A DNA stretch of 64,000 bases from NCBI RefSeq assembly GCF_000972865.1, contig NZ_CP011144.1:806001-870000 (forward strand). The letters run 5' to 3'. Both the position numbers and the translations under genes were made by a program. Numbering within the stretch: position 1 is the first letter of the stretch; every line of letters starts with the position of its first letter. Below, piece after piece: positions 19,320 to 29,794 of the stretch. The notes beneath the pieces are model-generated. The model did no database searches, was not told the DNA's origin, and saw nothing but the letters and a program-made list of their open reading frames with translations. The DNA is from Pseudoxanthomonas suwonensis (GTDB taxonomy: Bacteria > Pseudomonadota > Gammaproteobacteria > Xanthomonadales > Xanthomonadaceae).

Positions 19320-20339
19320 ATGAAAGCCGTTGCCTTGACCCGCTACCTGCCCATCGACGATCCCGAGTCGCTGCTGGACGTGCAACTGCCGCGTCCGCAG
19401 CCCGGCCCGCGCGACCTGCTGGTGCGGATCGAGGCGGTGTCGGTCAACCCGGTCGACACCAAGCTGCGCGCCCCAGGGCCGCAGCCGGAAGCACAACCGC
19501 GGGTGCTGGGCTTCGACGCCGCCGGCGTGGTCGAGGCGGTCGGCGCGGAGGTGGTGCTGTTCCAGCCGGGCGACGAGGTCTATTACGCCGGCGACGTCAC
19601 CCGCCCCGGCTGCAACGCGCAATACCAACTGGTCGACGAACGCCTGGCCGCGCCCAAGCCGACCACGCTCGACTTCGCCGAGGCCGCGGCGTTGCCGCTG
19701 ACTACGATCACCGCCTGGGAACTGCTGTTCGAGCGGATGCCCTACGACTTCGACGCCGAGGACAACGGCCGCAGCCTGCTGGTCGTCGGCGGCGCCGGCG
19801 GCGTCGGTTCGATCGCCATCCAGCTGGCGCGGCGCGCCGGCTTCCGGGTGGTCGCCACCGCCTCGCGTGCCGAGAGCACCGACTGGTGCCGCCGGCTGGG
19901 CGCGCACGAGGTGATCGACCACCGCCAGCCGCTGGCGCCGCAGCTGCGGGCGCTGGGCCTGGAAAGCGTCGACGCGGCGATCAACCTGGCCGACACCGAC
20001 CGCTACTGGGACCCACTCGGCGAATTGCTGGCGCCGCAGGGCCACGTCGGCCTGATCGTCGAACCGTCAGGCCCGCTGCGGATCGGCGACCCGTACAAGG
20101 CCAAGTGCATTGGCATCCACTGGGAGTTCATGTTCGCGCGGTCGCGCTTCCGCACCGCCGACATGGACCGCCAGCACCGGATCCTGGCCCGGGCCGGCAG
20201 CCTGGTGGAAGCCGGCGAGCTGCGGACCACGCTGACCGAGGTGCTGGGTCCGATCAACGCCGCCAACCTGCGCGAGGCGCACCGGCGCCTGGAGTCCGGC
20301 CGCTCCATCGGCAAGCTGGCGCTGGCGGGCTGGGACTAG
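19320..20339 (+). CDS. Zinc-binding-alcohol-dehydrogenase-like MDR oxidoreductase (quinone oxidoreductase group)
   Basis: This 339-residue medium-chain dehydrogenase/reductase has an N-terminal GroES-like domain and a Rossmann nucleotide-binding segment with Gly-Gly-Ala-Gly-Gly-Val-Gly-Ser near residue 157. It lacks the cysteine-rich structural zinc loop and looks like the zinc-independent quinone oxidoreductase/TIGR02817 group that uses NADPH. A GGGAGG site lies 6 bases before the ATG. Substrate unknown. The next gene, fadH, is 90 bp downstream on the same strand, so they may be cotranscribed. Confidence 0.88.
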   Translation: MKAVALTRYLPIDDPESLLDVQLPRPQPGPRDLLVRIEAVSVNPVDTKLRAPGPQPEAQPRVLGFDAAGVVEAVGAEVVLFQPGDEVYYAGDVTRPGCNAQYQLVDERLAAPKPTTLDFAEAAALPLTTITAWELLFERMPYDFDAEDNGRSLLVVGGAGGVGSIAIQLARRAGFRVVATASRAESTDWCRRLGAHEVIDHRQPLAPQLRALGLESVDAAINLADTDRYWDPLGELLAPQGHVGLIVEPSGPLRIGDPYKAKCIGIHWEFMFARSRFRTADMDRQHRILARAGSLVEAGELRTTLTEVLGPINAANLREAHRRLESGRSIGKLALAGWD

Positions 20340-22475
<2,136 letters not shown>

Positions 22476-22576
22476 GGCTGACGACTTAGAGAGTGAACGG
22501 CGAACACGAGTGCCGGCTCCCGCAGGGTGCCGCGCCGTTTGCGGATTTGGCAGAGGCGCCGGCTTCGCAGAGGGCG

Positions 22577-22661
22577 GCCGTGCCGTGAAAGCAAAAGCAC
22601 GAGCGTCGGCTCCGGAGGGGGCGCCGTGCCGTGAAAGCACAAGCGTCGGCTTCGGAGGGGG
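22577..22661. repeat. Two imperfect direct repeats, 46- and 40-bp offset
   Basis: GCCGTGCCGTGAAAGCA occurs at 22577-22593 and 22623-22639. GCGTCGGCTCCGGAGGGGG at 22603-22621 recurs with one change at 22643-22661. A decayed third unit (CGCCGGCTTCGCAGAGGGCGG) begins near 22555. The six-base difference between the two offsets shows an indel within the unit. Confidence 0.65.
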
Positions 22662-22665
22662 CCGC

Positions 22666-22767
22666 CGTGCCCAGGGGGTCTGGCGCATCGCTCCGCTGCG
22701 GCGTCCTGCCTCCGAGTCGCGACCGCAGCACATCCCTGTGCTGCTTGCGCCAGACCCCCTGGGCACG
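22666..22767. repeat. 102-bp palindromic element with perfect 22-bp arms
   Basis: The left arm 22666-22687 begins CGTGCCCAGGGGGTC and the right arm 22746-22767 is its exact reverse complement. The 58-base centre contains further pairing (AGCACA with TGTGCT; CTGCGG with CCGCAG). No transposase is present. Confidence 0.75.
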
Positions 22768-22856
22768 ACGGCCTCGGGAGCTTTGGGGGCGTGGCTTCGA
22801 TCGGAGGAGCAACGGCAATGCCCCCCTCCCCGACCCTCCCAGACGGCACTGCCTTC

Positions 22857-22950
22857 TGTAGGAGCGGGCATGACCGCGACACGGGCGTCGGAATCACGGG
22901 GGCGTCGCCTGGGCCGACGGCGTCGGGTTGCGGTCATGCCCGCTCCTACA
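22857..22950. repeat. Inverted pair of GTAG-type REP sequences (BIME-like)
   Basis: TGTAGGAGCGGGCATGACCG continues to CGAC at 22857-22880 and is mirrored at 22927-22950 with one change. Each copy carries the GTAGGAG head and a GCGG/CCGC stem, as in the GTAG REPs of Stenotrophomonas and Pseudomonas that are mobilised by RAYT (IS200-like) transposases. No RAYT gene is in this window. Confidence 0.75.
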
Positions 22951-23024
22951 AAAAGGCCGTGCGCTGCTCATCGCCTGTGAACGGAGCTACGACCTGGACG
23001 CTCCCGAAGACGTGGCGGGCCGGG

Positions 23025-23101
23025 GGTATTGCGGCAGTGGCCATGGATGGCCACGTCGGCGAGTCGGCACACGGATGTGCCGCCGAGACAACCGCAATAC
23101 C
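23025..23101. repeat. 77-nt branched palindrome (three-way junction)
   Basis: The outer stem GGTATTGCGG (23025-23034) pairs with CCGCAATACC (23092-23101). Inside are two hairpins: GTGGCCA-TGGA-TGGCCAC (23037-23054) and CGGCACA-CGGA-TGTGCCG (23065-23082), the second extended by TCGG/CCGA. It has no tRNA T-loop or anticodon arm, so it is not a tRNA. Confidence 0.7.
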
Positions 23102-23618
23102 GCGCCCCACGAACCTCACCCGTTGCGAGAAGGTCCGGGCCGTCGCCACGGCCACGCCAAAACAGGAGGCTGGCGGCCTTGGCTTTGCCTGCCGCGGCTC
23201 AGACCGAAGCCGACCACAATCGGCGCTTCTGCAGCTGCAGTGCCGTTGCGCGGCTCAGCCAACAAACCGGGACCTCGAGCGGGCGGCGCCAAGGCAATCC
23301 GCCCTACGGCCACCCGAAGGCCGATCAAATACCTGAATAGGAAGGGAAAGTTGCCGCCCGTCACGGTTTCACACCCCGTGCCAGCGCCACCTGTCAAGCG
23401 GCCGCGTTCAGTTTCGGTTGGGAAACGTGCACCTATCTTGCGCGCCACTTCCCCGGCCCGCCCATTCCTGGCGGGTCCCGCCGGCTCACCAGATTCGCCG
23501 GCAACCCGGGCGGCCCCCGGACACAACGGCCGCCTCCCCATGACGCCCCGTGGCGCCACCGCCTCGCCCTTCCCGGGACGACGCGATGCGCCGCGCAGAC
23601 GGAGCAAGGAGTAAGAAG

Positions 23619-24074
23619 ATGAAACTGGCATGGATCCTCTGGCTGTCGCAGCTTCTGCCGCAGCCGGCCGCCGACTCGCTGTGCCTCAGCACCACCGTGT
23701 ACCTGGAAGCCCGCGACCAGAGCCTGCGCGGCCAGGAAGCCGTCGCCGAGGTGGCCCTGCGCCGCCTGGACAGCGGCCTGTGGGGCGACTCGATGTGCGA
23801 CGTGGTCACCGCGCGCAAGCAGTTCGCGCCGACCATCGTCTCGCCCAACACCCAGCTGGCCAACATGAAGGCCTGGGACCGTTCGGTCGACGTGGCCCTG
23901 CGCGCCGAGCGCAACTGGGCCCTGCCGGTCGGCCAGCGCCGGGAGATCGTGCCCGGGGCCAGCCATTTCGCCGCCCATGCCATCGCCAGCCCGAGCTGGA
24001 GCAACTCCTACCAGGTGGCGACCATCGGCGACCACACCTTCTATCGGGTGCAGCGGCTCAAACCCCGTACCTGA
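23619..24074 (+). CDS. SleB/CwlJ-type cell wall hydrolase
   Basis: This 151-residue peptidoglycan hydrolase has the Hydrolase_2 (SleB) fold. The catalytic glutamate is Glu30 in Tyr-Leu-Glu-Ala-Arg. The start at 23619 is 7 bases after AAGGAGT and gives a short hydrophobic N-terminus that may be a signal sequence; upstream codons are in REP-region DNA. Proteins of this type act as lytic transglycosylases on the sacculus. The C-terminal His/Trp-Ser-Asn-Ser-Tyr region is conserved. It is a single gene followed by a strong terminator. Confidence 0.88.
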   Translation: MKLAWILWLSQLLPQPAADSLCLSTTVYLEARDQSLRGQEAVAEVALRRLDSGLWGDSMCDVVTARKQFAPTIVSPNTQLANMKAWDRSVDVALRAERNWALPVGQRREIVPGASHFAAHAIASPSWSNSYQVATIGDHTFYRVQRLKPRT

Positions 24075-24135
24075 GCGGCGCGGAAGCCGGGCCGCCGCGA
24101 CGGTCCGGCGCGCCCCGGACACGCATGGCCAAAGG

Positions 24136-24168
24136 CGGGCCCGCGACAATCGCGGGCCCGTTTCTCTT
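24136..24168 (+). terminator. Rho-independent terminator after the SleB-type gene
   Basis: The arms CGGGCCCGCGA (24136-24146) and TCGCGGGCCCG (24150-24160) are followed by TTTCTCTTTC. It lies between convergent genes. Confidence 0.88.
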
Positions 24169-24219
24169 TCCCGTGGAGGCCCCACGAATGGCGGCCGCCA
24201 CGGCCGGCCGCCGCACCGG

Positions 24220-24768
24220 TCAGGCCGGCACCTGCAGCGTCCGCTCCCAGTCCGACGCGAAGCTCCCGCCCTTGGCCTTGGCCAGGGCGTCGAGCAGTTC
24301 CGGCAGCAGCGCCTGCAGGCTGTCCGCATCGGCGCAGCGCTCCACTTTCAGCTGCATGAAATAGCCGCGCAGGCCCAGGTGGGCGCGCACCGCATCGCTC
24401 ATCCGCTCGTAGAGATAGAGGTACTGGGCCGAGCGCTTCGCCAGCGCCGGCTCCGGCGCGGCAGCCGGTATCGATGCCGCCACCGGAGCCGGTGCGGCCG
24501 GCGTCGCGGGGGCCCTCGGCGCAAGCGCGTCCATCAGCCCGGCCGCGTCGAAGCCGGTCGGCACAGCCTCGATCAGGCCTTCGGCCAGCAGCATCTCCAG
24601 CGCGTCGTCCGGCGCCCGCATCCCGGCCATCACCTCGCGCAGCTGGGCCAGCGAGCGCTGGCCGTCCACCATCAGCAGCACGGTGCGCAGCGGCGGCGCC
24701 AGCCGCCGCGCGCGGTCACGTATCTCGTCGCGTCCCGCATTGGTCTTGCGGTAGATCCCATCGCGCAT
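24220..24768 (-). CDS. Uncharacterised protein, winged-helix-like N-terminus
   Basis: I do not recognise this 182-residue protein. Residues 1-70 look like the short domain found at the start of many proteobacterial proteins: Tyr-Arg-Lys-Thr, then Leu-Arg-Thr-Val-Leu-Leu-Met-Val-Asp-Gly and a Leu-rich helix, similar to winged-helix folds. An Ala/Pro linker (about 80-110) joins it to a helical C-terminal half with Leu/Ala periodicity. No signal peptide or membrane segment is seen. It lies 35 bp downstream of prpC on the same strand, possibly at the end of that operon, though a role in propionate metabolism is not implied. Confidence 0.7.
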   Translation of the reverse strand: MRDGIYRKTNAGRDEIRDRARRLAPPLRTVLLMVDGQRSLAQLREVMAGMRAPDDALEMLLAEGLIEAVPTGFDAAGLMDALAPRAPATPAAPAPVAASIPAAAPEPALAKRSAQYLYLYERMSDAVRAHLGLRGYFMQLKVERCADADSLQALLPELLDALAKAKGGSFASDWERTLQVPA

Positions 24769-24803
24769 CGCTCCCCCCAGGCATCAGCGCTTTCATCAGG
24801 TTG

Positions 24804-25961
24804 TCACCCGCGCCGGTCGATCGGGACGAACTCCAGGTTCTCCGGACCGGTGTAGTTGGCGCTGGGCCGGATGATCTTGCCATCAATCCGCTGCTCGATC
24901 ACGTGGGCGCTCCAGCCCGATGTGCGGGCGATCACGAAAAGCGGGGTGAACATGGCGGTGGGCACGCCCATCATGTGGTAGCTGACCGCGCTGAACCAGT
25001 CCAGGTTGGGGAACATCTTCTTGATGTCCCACATCACCGTCTCCAGCCGCTCGGCGATGTCGTACATCTTCAGGCTCGACTGCTCGGCCGACAGGTCACG
25101 GGCCACCTGCTTGATCACCTGGTTGCGCGGGTCGCCGACGGTGTAGACCGGGTGGCCGAAGCCGATCACCACTTCCTTGCGCTCCACCCGTGCCTTGATA
25201 TCGGCCTCGGCCTCGTCCGGGGTGTCGTAGCGCTTCTGCACCTCGAAGGCGACCTCGTTGGCGCCGCCGTGCTTGGGCCCGCGCAGCGCGCCGATCGCGC
25301 CGGCGATGCAGCTGTGCATGTCGCTGCCGGTACCGGCGATCACCCGCGCGGTGAAGGTGGAGGCGTTGAACTCGTGCTCGGCGTAGAGGATCAGCGAGGT
25401 GTGCATCGCCCGCACCCACGACTCGCGCGGCGGCTCGCCGTGCAGCAGGTGCAGGAAGTGGCCGCCGATGGAGTCGTCGTCGGTTTCCACGTCGATCGCG
25501 CGGCCGTTGTGGCTCCAGTGGTACCAGTACAGCAGCATCGAGCCGAGGCAAGCCATCAGCTTGTCGGCGATGTCGCGCGCGCCGGGATGGTTGTGGTCGT
25601 CCTTCTCCGGCGAGACGCAGCCCAGCACCGATACGCCGGTGCGCATCACGTCCATCGGGTGCGCCGAGGGCGGCAGTTCCTCCAGCGCGGCCTTGACCGC
25701 GGCCGGGATGCCGCGCAGCGACTTGAGCTTGGCCTTGTAGCCGCGCAACTCGGCGACCGTCGGCAGCTTGCCGTGCACCAGCAGGTAGGCGATCTCCTCG
25801 AACTCGCTGGTGGTGGCCAGGTCGAGGATGTCGTACCCGCGGTAGTGCAGGTCGTTGCCGCTGCGACCGACGGTGCACAGCGCGGTGTTGCCGGCGGCGG
25901 TGCCCGACAGGGCGACGGACTTCTTCGGCTTGAAGCCGGGGGTGGGCGTGGTTTCGCTCAT
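24804..25961 (-). CDS. prpC: 2-methylcitrate synthase
   Basis: This 385-residue enzyme condenses propionyl-CoA and oxaloacetate to 2-methylcitrate. The citrate-synthase catalytic residues are His231 (Lys-His-Gly-Gly), His270 (Gly-Phe-Gly-His-Pro-Val-Tyr) and Asp321 (Asn-Leu-Asp-Trp). The length matches short PrpC enzymes rather than hexameric citrate synthase. It lies 100 bp after prpB on the same strand. Downstream is an unknown gene, not the acnD/prpF usual in related loci. Confidence 0.96.
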   Translation of the reverse strand: MSETTPTPGFKPKKSVALSGTAAGNTALCTVGRSGNDLHYRGYDILDLATTSEFEEIAYLLVHGKLPTVAELRGYKAKLKSLRGIPAAVKAALEELPPSAHPMDVMRTGVSVLGCVSPEKDDHNHPGARDIADKLMACLGSMLLYWYHWSHNGRAIDVETDDDSIGGHFLHLLHGEPPRESWVRAMHTSLILYAEHEFNASTFTARVIAGTGSDMHSCIAGAIGALRGPKHGGANEVAFEVQKRYDTPDEAEADIKARVERKEVVIGFGHPVYTVGDPRNQVIKQVARDLSAEQSSLKMYDIAERLETVMWDIKKMFPNLDWFSAVSYHMMGVPTAMFTPLFVIARTSGWSAHVIEQRIDGKIIRPSANYTGPENLEFVPIDRRG

Positions 25962-26061
25962 GGTGCCTTTCCTTCCTCGTGGAGCGGGGGCTGCCCCGCC
26001 GCTTCGTTCGTTTCCGCGCCGGATCGGGCGGCGTCCGGCGGGCCGGGCGCCGCGGGTGCGG

Positions 26062-26961
26062 TCAGTCCTTCTTCGAGAACAGCGCGTCGAGCTTGTCCTC
26101 GTAGGCGTGGTAGCCCAGGAAGTCGTACAGCTCGGCGCGCGTCTGCAGGGTATCGACGATGTTCCTCTGCGTGCCCTCGCGGCGCACGGTCTCGTAGAAA
26201 TGCAGCGCCGCCTTGTTCATCGCCCGGTAGGCGCCGCAGCAGTACAGCGCGATGTCCACGCCGGCCCCGCGCAGTTCGTCGGTGGTGAAGAAGGGGGTGG
26301 AGCCGAATTCGGTCAGGTTGGCGAGGATCGGCACCTTCACCGCGTCCTTGAACCGGCGGTAGTCGTCCAGGGTCTTCATCGCTTCCGGGAAGATCATGTC
26401 GGCGCCGGCCTCGACGTAGGCCACGGCGCGGTCGATCGCGCCGTCGATGCCTTCCACCGCGGCAGCGTCGGTGCGGGCCATGATCACGAAGCCCGGATCG
26501 GTGCGCGCATCCACCGCGACCTTGACCCGGTCCACCATCTCTTCCCGCGACACCACTTCCTTGCCCGGGCGGTGGCCGCAGCGCTTCTGCCCGACCTGGT
26601 CCTCCAGGTGCACCGCCGCCACGCCGACGCGCTCGAACGAGCGGATGGTGCGGGCGATGTTGAACGCGCCGCCCCAGCCGGTATCGATGTCCACCAGCAG
26701 CGGCAGTCCGGTCGCATCGACGATCCGGCGGGCGTCGGTGAGGACGTCCTCCATCGTGCTGATGCCCAGGTCGGGGATGCCCAGCGAGTTGGCGGCCACG
26801 CCGCCGCCGGACAGGTACAGCGCCTTGTAGCCGACGCGCCTGGCCATCAGCCCGGCGTAGGCGGTGATGGCGCCCATCACCTGCAGCGGCGATTCGGCGG
26901 CCAGCGCGGCGCGGAACCTTGCTCCCGAAGAAGCGGGGGCGCCTGCGGATGCGTTGCTCAT
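26062..26961 (-). CDS. prpB: 2-methylisocitrate lyase
   Basis: This 299-residue TIM-barrel lyase of the isocitrate lyase/PEP mutase family splits 2-methylisocitrate to pyruvate and succinate. The catalytic loop Lys126-Arg-Cys128-Gly-His130 and the metal-binding Asp91/Asp93 (Asp-Ile-Asp-Thr-Gly-Trp-Gly) are intact. The start at 26961 follows GAGGAG at good spacing; the frame is open upstream but runs through the promoter. First gene of prpBC, divergent from the HTH-citrate synthase gene. Confidence 0.96.
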   Translation of the reverse strand: MSNASAGAPASSGARFRAALAAESPLQVMGAITAYAGLMARRVGYKALYLSGGGVAANSLGIPDLGISTMEDVLTDARRIVDATGLPLLVDIDTGWGGAFNIARTIRSFERVGVAAVHLEDQVGQKRCGHRPGKEVVSREEMVDRVKVAVDARTDPGFVIMARTDAAAVEGIDGAIDRAVAYVEAGADMIFPEAMKTLDDYRRFKDAVKVPILANLTEFGSTPFFTTDELRGAGVDIALYCCGAYRAMNKAALHFYETVRREGTQRNIVDTLQTRAELYDFLGYHAYEDKLDALFSKKD

Positions 26962-27075
26962 TCGACGTACTCCTCGTGGGCCCGGCGCGCACATCCCGGA
27001 GGGAGAGGCCGCCGCGATAGAGGTGCGCGGATGGTACGCCCCTCGACGGGCGCCAATCTGGCACCATCCCACCCA

Positions 27076-27103
27076 TTGATCAATCTTGATCAATTCGATC
27101 AAT
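27076..27103. promoter_or_regulatory. Triple tandem TTGATCAAT operator candidate
   Basis: TTGATCAAT (27076-27084), TTGATCAAT (27086-27094) and TCGATCAAT (27095-27103) lie head to tail with 10- and 9-bp periods, one helical turn each. The core TTGATCAA is itself palindromic. The cluster ends 8 bases before the ATG of the HTH-citrate synthase and is in the prpB divergent promoter. The AT-rich block stands out sharply. The likely binder is the HTH-citrate synthase. Confidence 0.6.
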
Positions 27104-27111
27104 CTATCGCC

Positions 27112-28338
27112 ATGAGCGACGACCTGCTGTCCGCCCGCGAGACCTGCCAGCTGCTCGGCATCAGCCAGGCCACGCTGTACGCGTATGTCAGCCGCGGGCT
27201 GCTGGAGTCGCGCCCCGGCAGGGACCACCGCAGCCGCCTGTACCTGCGCCAGGACGTCGAACGCCTGGCCCAGCGCAAGCGCCTGGGCCGCGGGCCGGCC
27301 CGCGGTGCGGCGCAGAGCCTGGACCGCGGCCTGCCGGTGCTGGAGACGCGGATCTCGCTGATCCGGCCCGACGGCCCCTACTACCGCGGCCGCTCGGCGG
27401 TGGCCGCGGCGCAGGCGGGTGCCACCCTGGAGGACATCGCCCGCCTGCTGTGGGACTGCGGCAGCCAGGACCCGTTCGCCGATCCGCCCGGCGACTGGCC
27501 GGCGCGGGTGGCGCCGCTGGCCTGCGACGCCGAACTGCCGCCGCTGAGCCGGGCGATGGCCGCGATCCCGCTGCTGGCCCTGCACGTGCCCCACTCCTTC
27601 CAGGCCGACCAGCCCACCCGCCGCGCGGTCGCCGCCACCCTGCTGCGCCAGAACGCGGCGCTGCTGGTCGCGCGGCGCCCGGCCGGCCCGGTCCACCACC
27701 TGCTCGGCGAGGCGTGGCGCCCGGGCGATGCCGGCTTCGCGGAACTGGTGCGCGCGGCGCTGGTGCTGTGCGCGGACCACGAGCTCAACGTCTCGGCCTT
27801 CGCCGCGCGCGTGGTCGCCTCCACCGGAGCGCACCTGCACGCCACGGTCTGCGCGGGCCTGGCCGCACTGTCCGGCCCGCGCCACGGCGGCGCCACCGCG
27901 CGGGCGTACGCGCTGGTCGAGGACGCGCGCGGCTCGCGCGACATCGGCCGCTTCATCGCCACCCGCTGGCAGCGCGGCGAGGACTTGCCCGGCTTCGGCC
28001 ACGCGCTGTATCCCGACGGCGATCCGCGCGCGGCGACGCTGCTGGCGATGCTGCGCGCCACCCCGGTCGACGCCGACGCGATGCGGCTGCTCGAGGCGGT
28101 GATCGCCGCCGCCGAATCGGCCTCCGGCCGGCGCCCGAACGTGGACTTCATGCTCGCGGCGATCTGCCTGGCCCATGGCCTGCCGGCCACCCCCGCCGTG
28201 TCGATGTTCGCCGCCGGCCGCCTCGCCGGCTGGCTGGCGCACGCGCTGGAACAGCAGGCGCTGGGTCGCCTGATCCGCCCGCGCGCCAGCTACACCGGCC
28301 TGCAACCGGAAGCCGACGCCGACGTCGCCCATGACTGA
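27112..28338 (+). CDS. Helix-turn-helix domain fused to a citrate synthase domain
   Basis: This 408-residue fusion begins with a MerR/excisionase-type HTH at about residues 5-55 ([11 protein letters not shown], then Tyr-Val-Ser-Arg-Gly-Leu). The rest, about 75-400, is a citrate-synthase fold with the catalytic set present: His258 (Arg-His-Gly-Gly), His297 (Gly-Phe-Gly-His) and Asp345. It is divergent from prpBC. I infer a metabolite-sensing regulator of the methylcitrate cycle, with the enzyme domain binding propionyl-CoA, oxaloacetate or methylcitrate. An active enzyme that also binds DNA is possible. No ribosome site precedes the ATG, so the message may be leaderless. The upstream open frame is noncoding. 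Confidence 0.85.
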   Translation: MSDDLLSARETCQLLGISQATLYAYVSRGLLESRPGRDHRSRLYLRQDVERLAQRKRLGRGPARGAAQSLDRGLPVLETRISLIRPDGPYYRGRSAVAAAQAGATLEDIARLLWDCGSQDPFADPPGDWPARVAPLACDAELPPLSRAMAAIPLLALHVPHSFQADQPTRRAVAATLLRQNAALLVARRPAGPVHHLLGEAWRPGDAGFAELVRAALVLCADHELNVSAFAARVVASTGAHLHATVCAGLAALSGPRHGGATARAYALVEDARGSRDIGRFIATRWQRGEDLPGFGHALYPDGDPRAATLLAMLRATPVDADAMRLLEAVIAAAESASGRRPNVDFMLAAICLAHGLPATPAVSMFAAGRLAGWLAHALEQQALGRLIRPRASYTGLQPEADADVAHD

Positions 28339-28428
28339 GCGGGAAGGCGCTCGGCCCGTCGCGCGGCTTTGACTTCCCCGCGTACAGGAACCACGCTGCC
28401 CGGCACCCGATTCCGAGCCGGCACGATC

Positions 28429-29787
28429 ATGCCCAAGCCCACCACCCTCGCCCTGCTCCTGGCGCTCGCCGCATGCGTCGCGCCCGTGGCCGCGCAGGAA
28501 ACGGCAGCCGCGCCCGCTGCGGAATCCACGCCGGTTCCGCCTCCCCCGGCCTGGTTGCCGGCGATGGACGCGCTGTACCCCGAGCTGCGCGTATCCGGCC
28601 TGGACCCGCGCGACTTCGACGCGGAGCACTGGTGGCAGGCCGTCACCCCCCTGCTCGACCGCAGTGCCGGCTTCCACATCGAGGACATCGGCCGCAGCGC
28701 CGAAGACCGCCCGCTCCGGCACGTGCGCTGGGGCCGGGGCAAGACCCGCGTGCTGCTGTGGTCGCAGATGCACGGCGACGAGAGCACCGGCACGATGGTG
28801 CTGGCCGACCTGTTCCGCTTCCTCGGCGAACACCCGGACCATCCGGTGGCGGCGCGCCTGCGCGCGAACACGACCCTGCACTTCCTGCCGATGGTCAACC
28901 CGGACGGCGCCGCGCGCTTCCAGCGGCGCAACACACAGGGCATCGACATCAACCGCGACGCGCGCATGCTGGCCACCCCCGAGGCGCGCGCGCTCAAGGC
29001 GCTGCACGACCGCGTGCGGCCGGCGTACGGCTTCAACCTGCACGACCAGAGCCCCGGCTACCGCGTCGGCGACTCCGGGCGCGGCACCGCCATCGCCCTG
29101 CTCGCCCCGCCTCCCAGCGCCGCCAACGAGGTCGACCCGGCCCGTGCCCGCGCGATCGAGGTGGCCGCCACGATCCGGATCGCGCTCGAGCCCTATCTCG
29201 CCGGCCACATCGCGCGCTGGGACGAGACCTTCAACCCGCGCGCCTTCGGCGACCTGACCGCGCAGTGGGGCACCAGCACGGTACTGATCGAGGCCGGCGG
29301 CATCGAAGGCGATCCGCAGAAGCAGGCGCTGCGCAAGCTGCACTTCCTCGGCCTGCTCGCGGCGCTGGACGCCATCGCCGGCGGCAGCCACGCCGGCACG
29401 CCGCATGCGCTCTACCGCGACCTTCCGGAGAATGGCGAGCCCTGGCCCGACCTGCGCGTCGTCGGCGGCACACTGGCGATCCCCGGGCAGCCGCCCGTGC
29501 GCGCCGACCTGCTGGTGAACTTCCGGCATCCGCTGTCCTGGGAGGACGGCAGCATCCGGGACATCGGCGACCTGGCCGATACGCCCGCGCGCAGGACCAT
29601 CGACGCCAGCGGGCTGTTCGTGGTGCCGGCCCTCGCCGCCGGCGGAGAGGCCGCCGGGCCGTGCCGCATCGCCATCAGCGCTGCGGCATGTTTCCACCTC
29701 GCCCGCGACCCGGAGGGCCGCGACCCGGTGTGGACGCTGCGCAGCGACCTGGACACCGCGCAGCCGGCGCCCGGCGCCGGCCACTGA
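28429..29787 (+). CDS. M14-family zinc carboxypeptidase, exported
   Basis: This 452-residue protein has a signal peptide ending near Ala22. The zinc ligands are His115 and Glu118 (His-Gly-Asp-Glu-Ser) and His205 (Asn-Leu-His-Asp), and the catalytic glutamate is in Val-Leu-Ile-Glu-Ala-Gly-Gly. This is the gene's M14 metallopeptidase domain, about 65-330; the C-terminal 120 residues are unassigned. It would trim peptides in the periplasm. The start at 28429 gives the signal peptide but has no strong ribosome site. It sits between the HTH-citrate synthase and convergent prpE without an obvious link to either. Confidence 0.85.
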   Translation: MPKPTTLALLLALAACVAPVAAQETAAAPAAESTPVPPPPAWLPAMDALYPELRVSGLDPRDFDAEHWWQAVTPLLDRSAGFHIEDIGRSAEDRPLRHVRWGRGKTRVLLWSQMHGDESTGTMVLADLFRFLGEHPDHPVAARLRANTTLHFLPMVNPDGAARFQRRNTQGIDINRDARMLATPEARALKALHDRVRPAYGFNLHDQSPGYRVGDSGRGTAIALLAPPPSAANEVDPARARAIEVAATIRIALEPYLAGHIARWDETFNPRAFGDLTAQWGTSTVLIEAGGIEGDPQKQALRKLHFLGLLAALDAIAGGSHAGTPHALYRDLPENGEPWPDLRVVGGTLAIPGQPPVRADLLVNFRHPLSWEDGSIRDIGDLADTPARRTIDASGLFVVPALAAGGEAAGPCRIAISAAACFHLARDPEGRDPVWTLRSDLDTAQPAPGAGH

Positions 29788-29794
29788 GCCTCGG

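Larger units (their letters stand above)
22476..23618. other. 1.1-kb gene-free, repeat-rich intergenic region
   Basis: No open frame here has a signal, motif or ribosome site that I can defend. Instead it carries imperfect direct repeats (22577-22661), a 22-bp-arm palindrome (22666-22767), two facing GTAG-type REPs (22857-22950) and a branched palindrome (23025-23101). The right part (about 23340-23618) is less structured and must hold the promoter of the hydrolase gene at 23619. Confidence 0.7.

Noticed and set aside
22510..22980. A protein-coding gene across the repeats
   Set aside because: The frame runs through direct repeats, a palindrome and REPs, has no ribosome site, and shows no motif.
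23025..23101. A tRNA gene
   Set aside because: Size and branching fit, but there is no anticodon arm, T-loop sequence or CCA-proximal pattern. It has two arms, not three, inside the outer stem.
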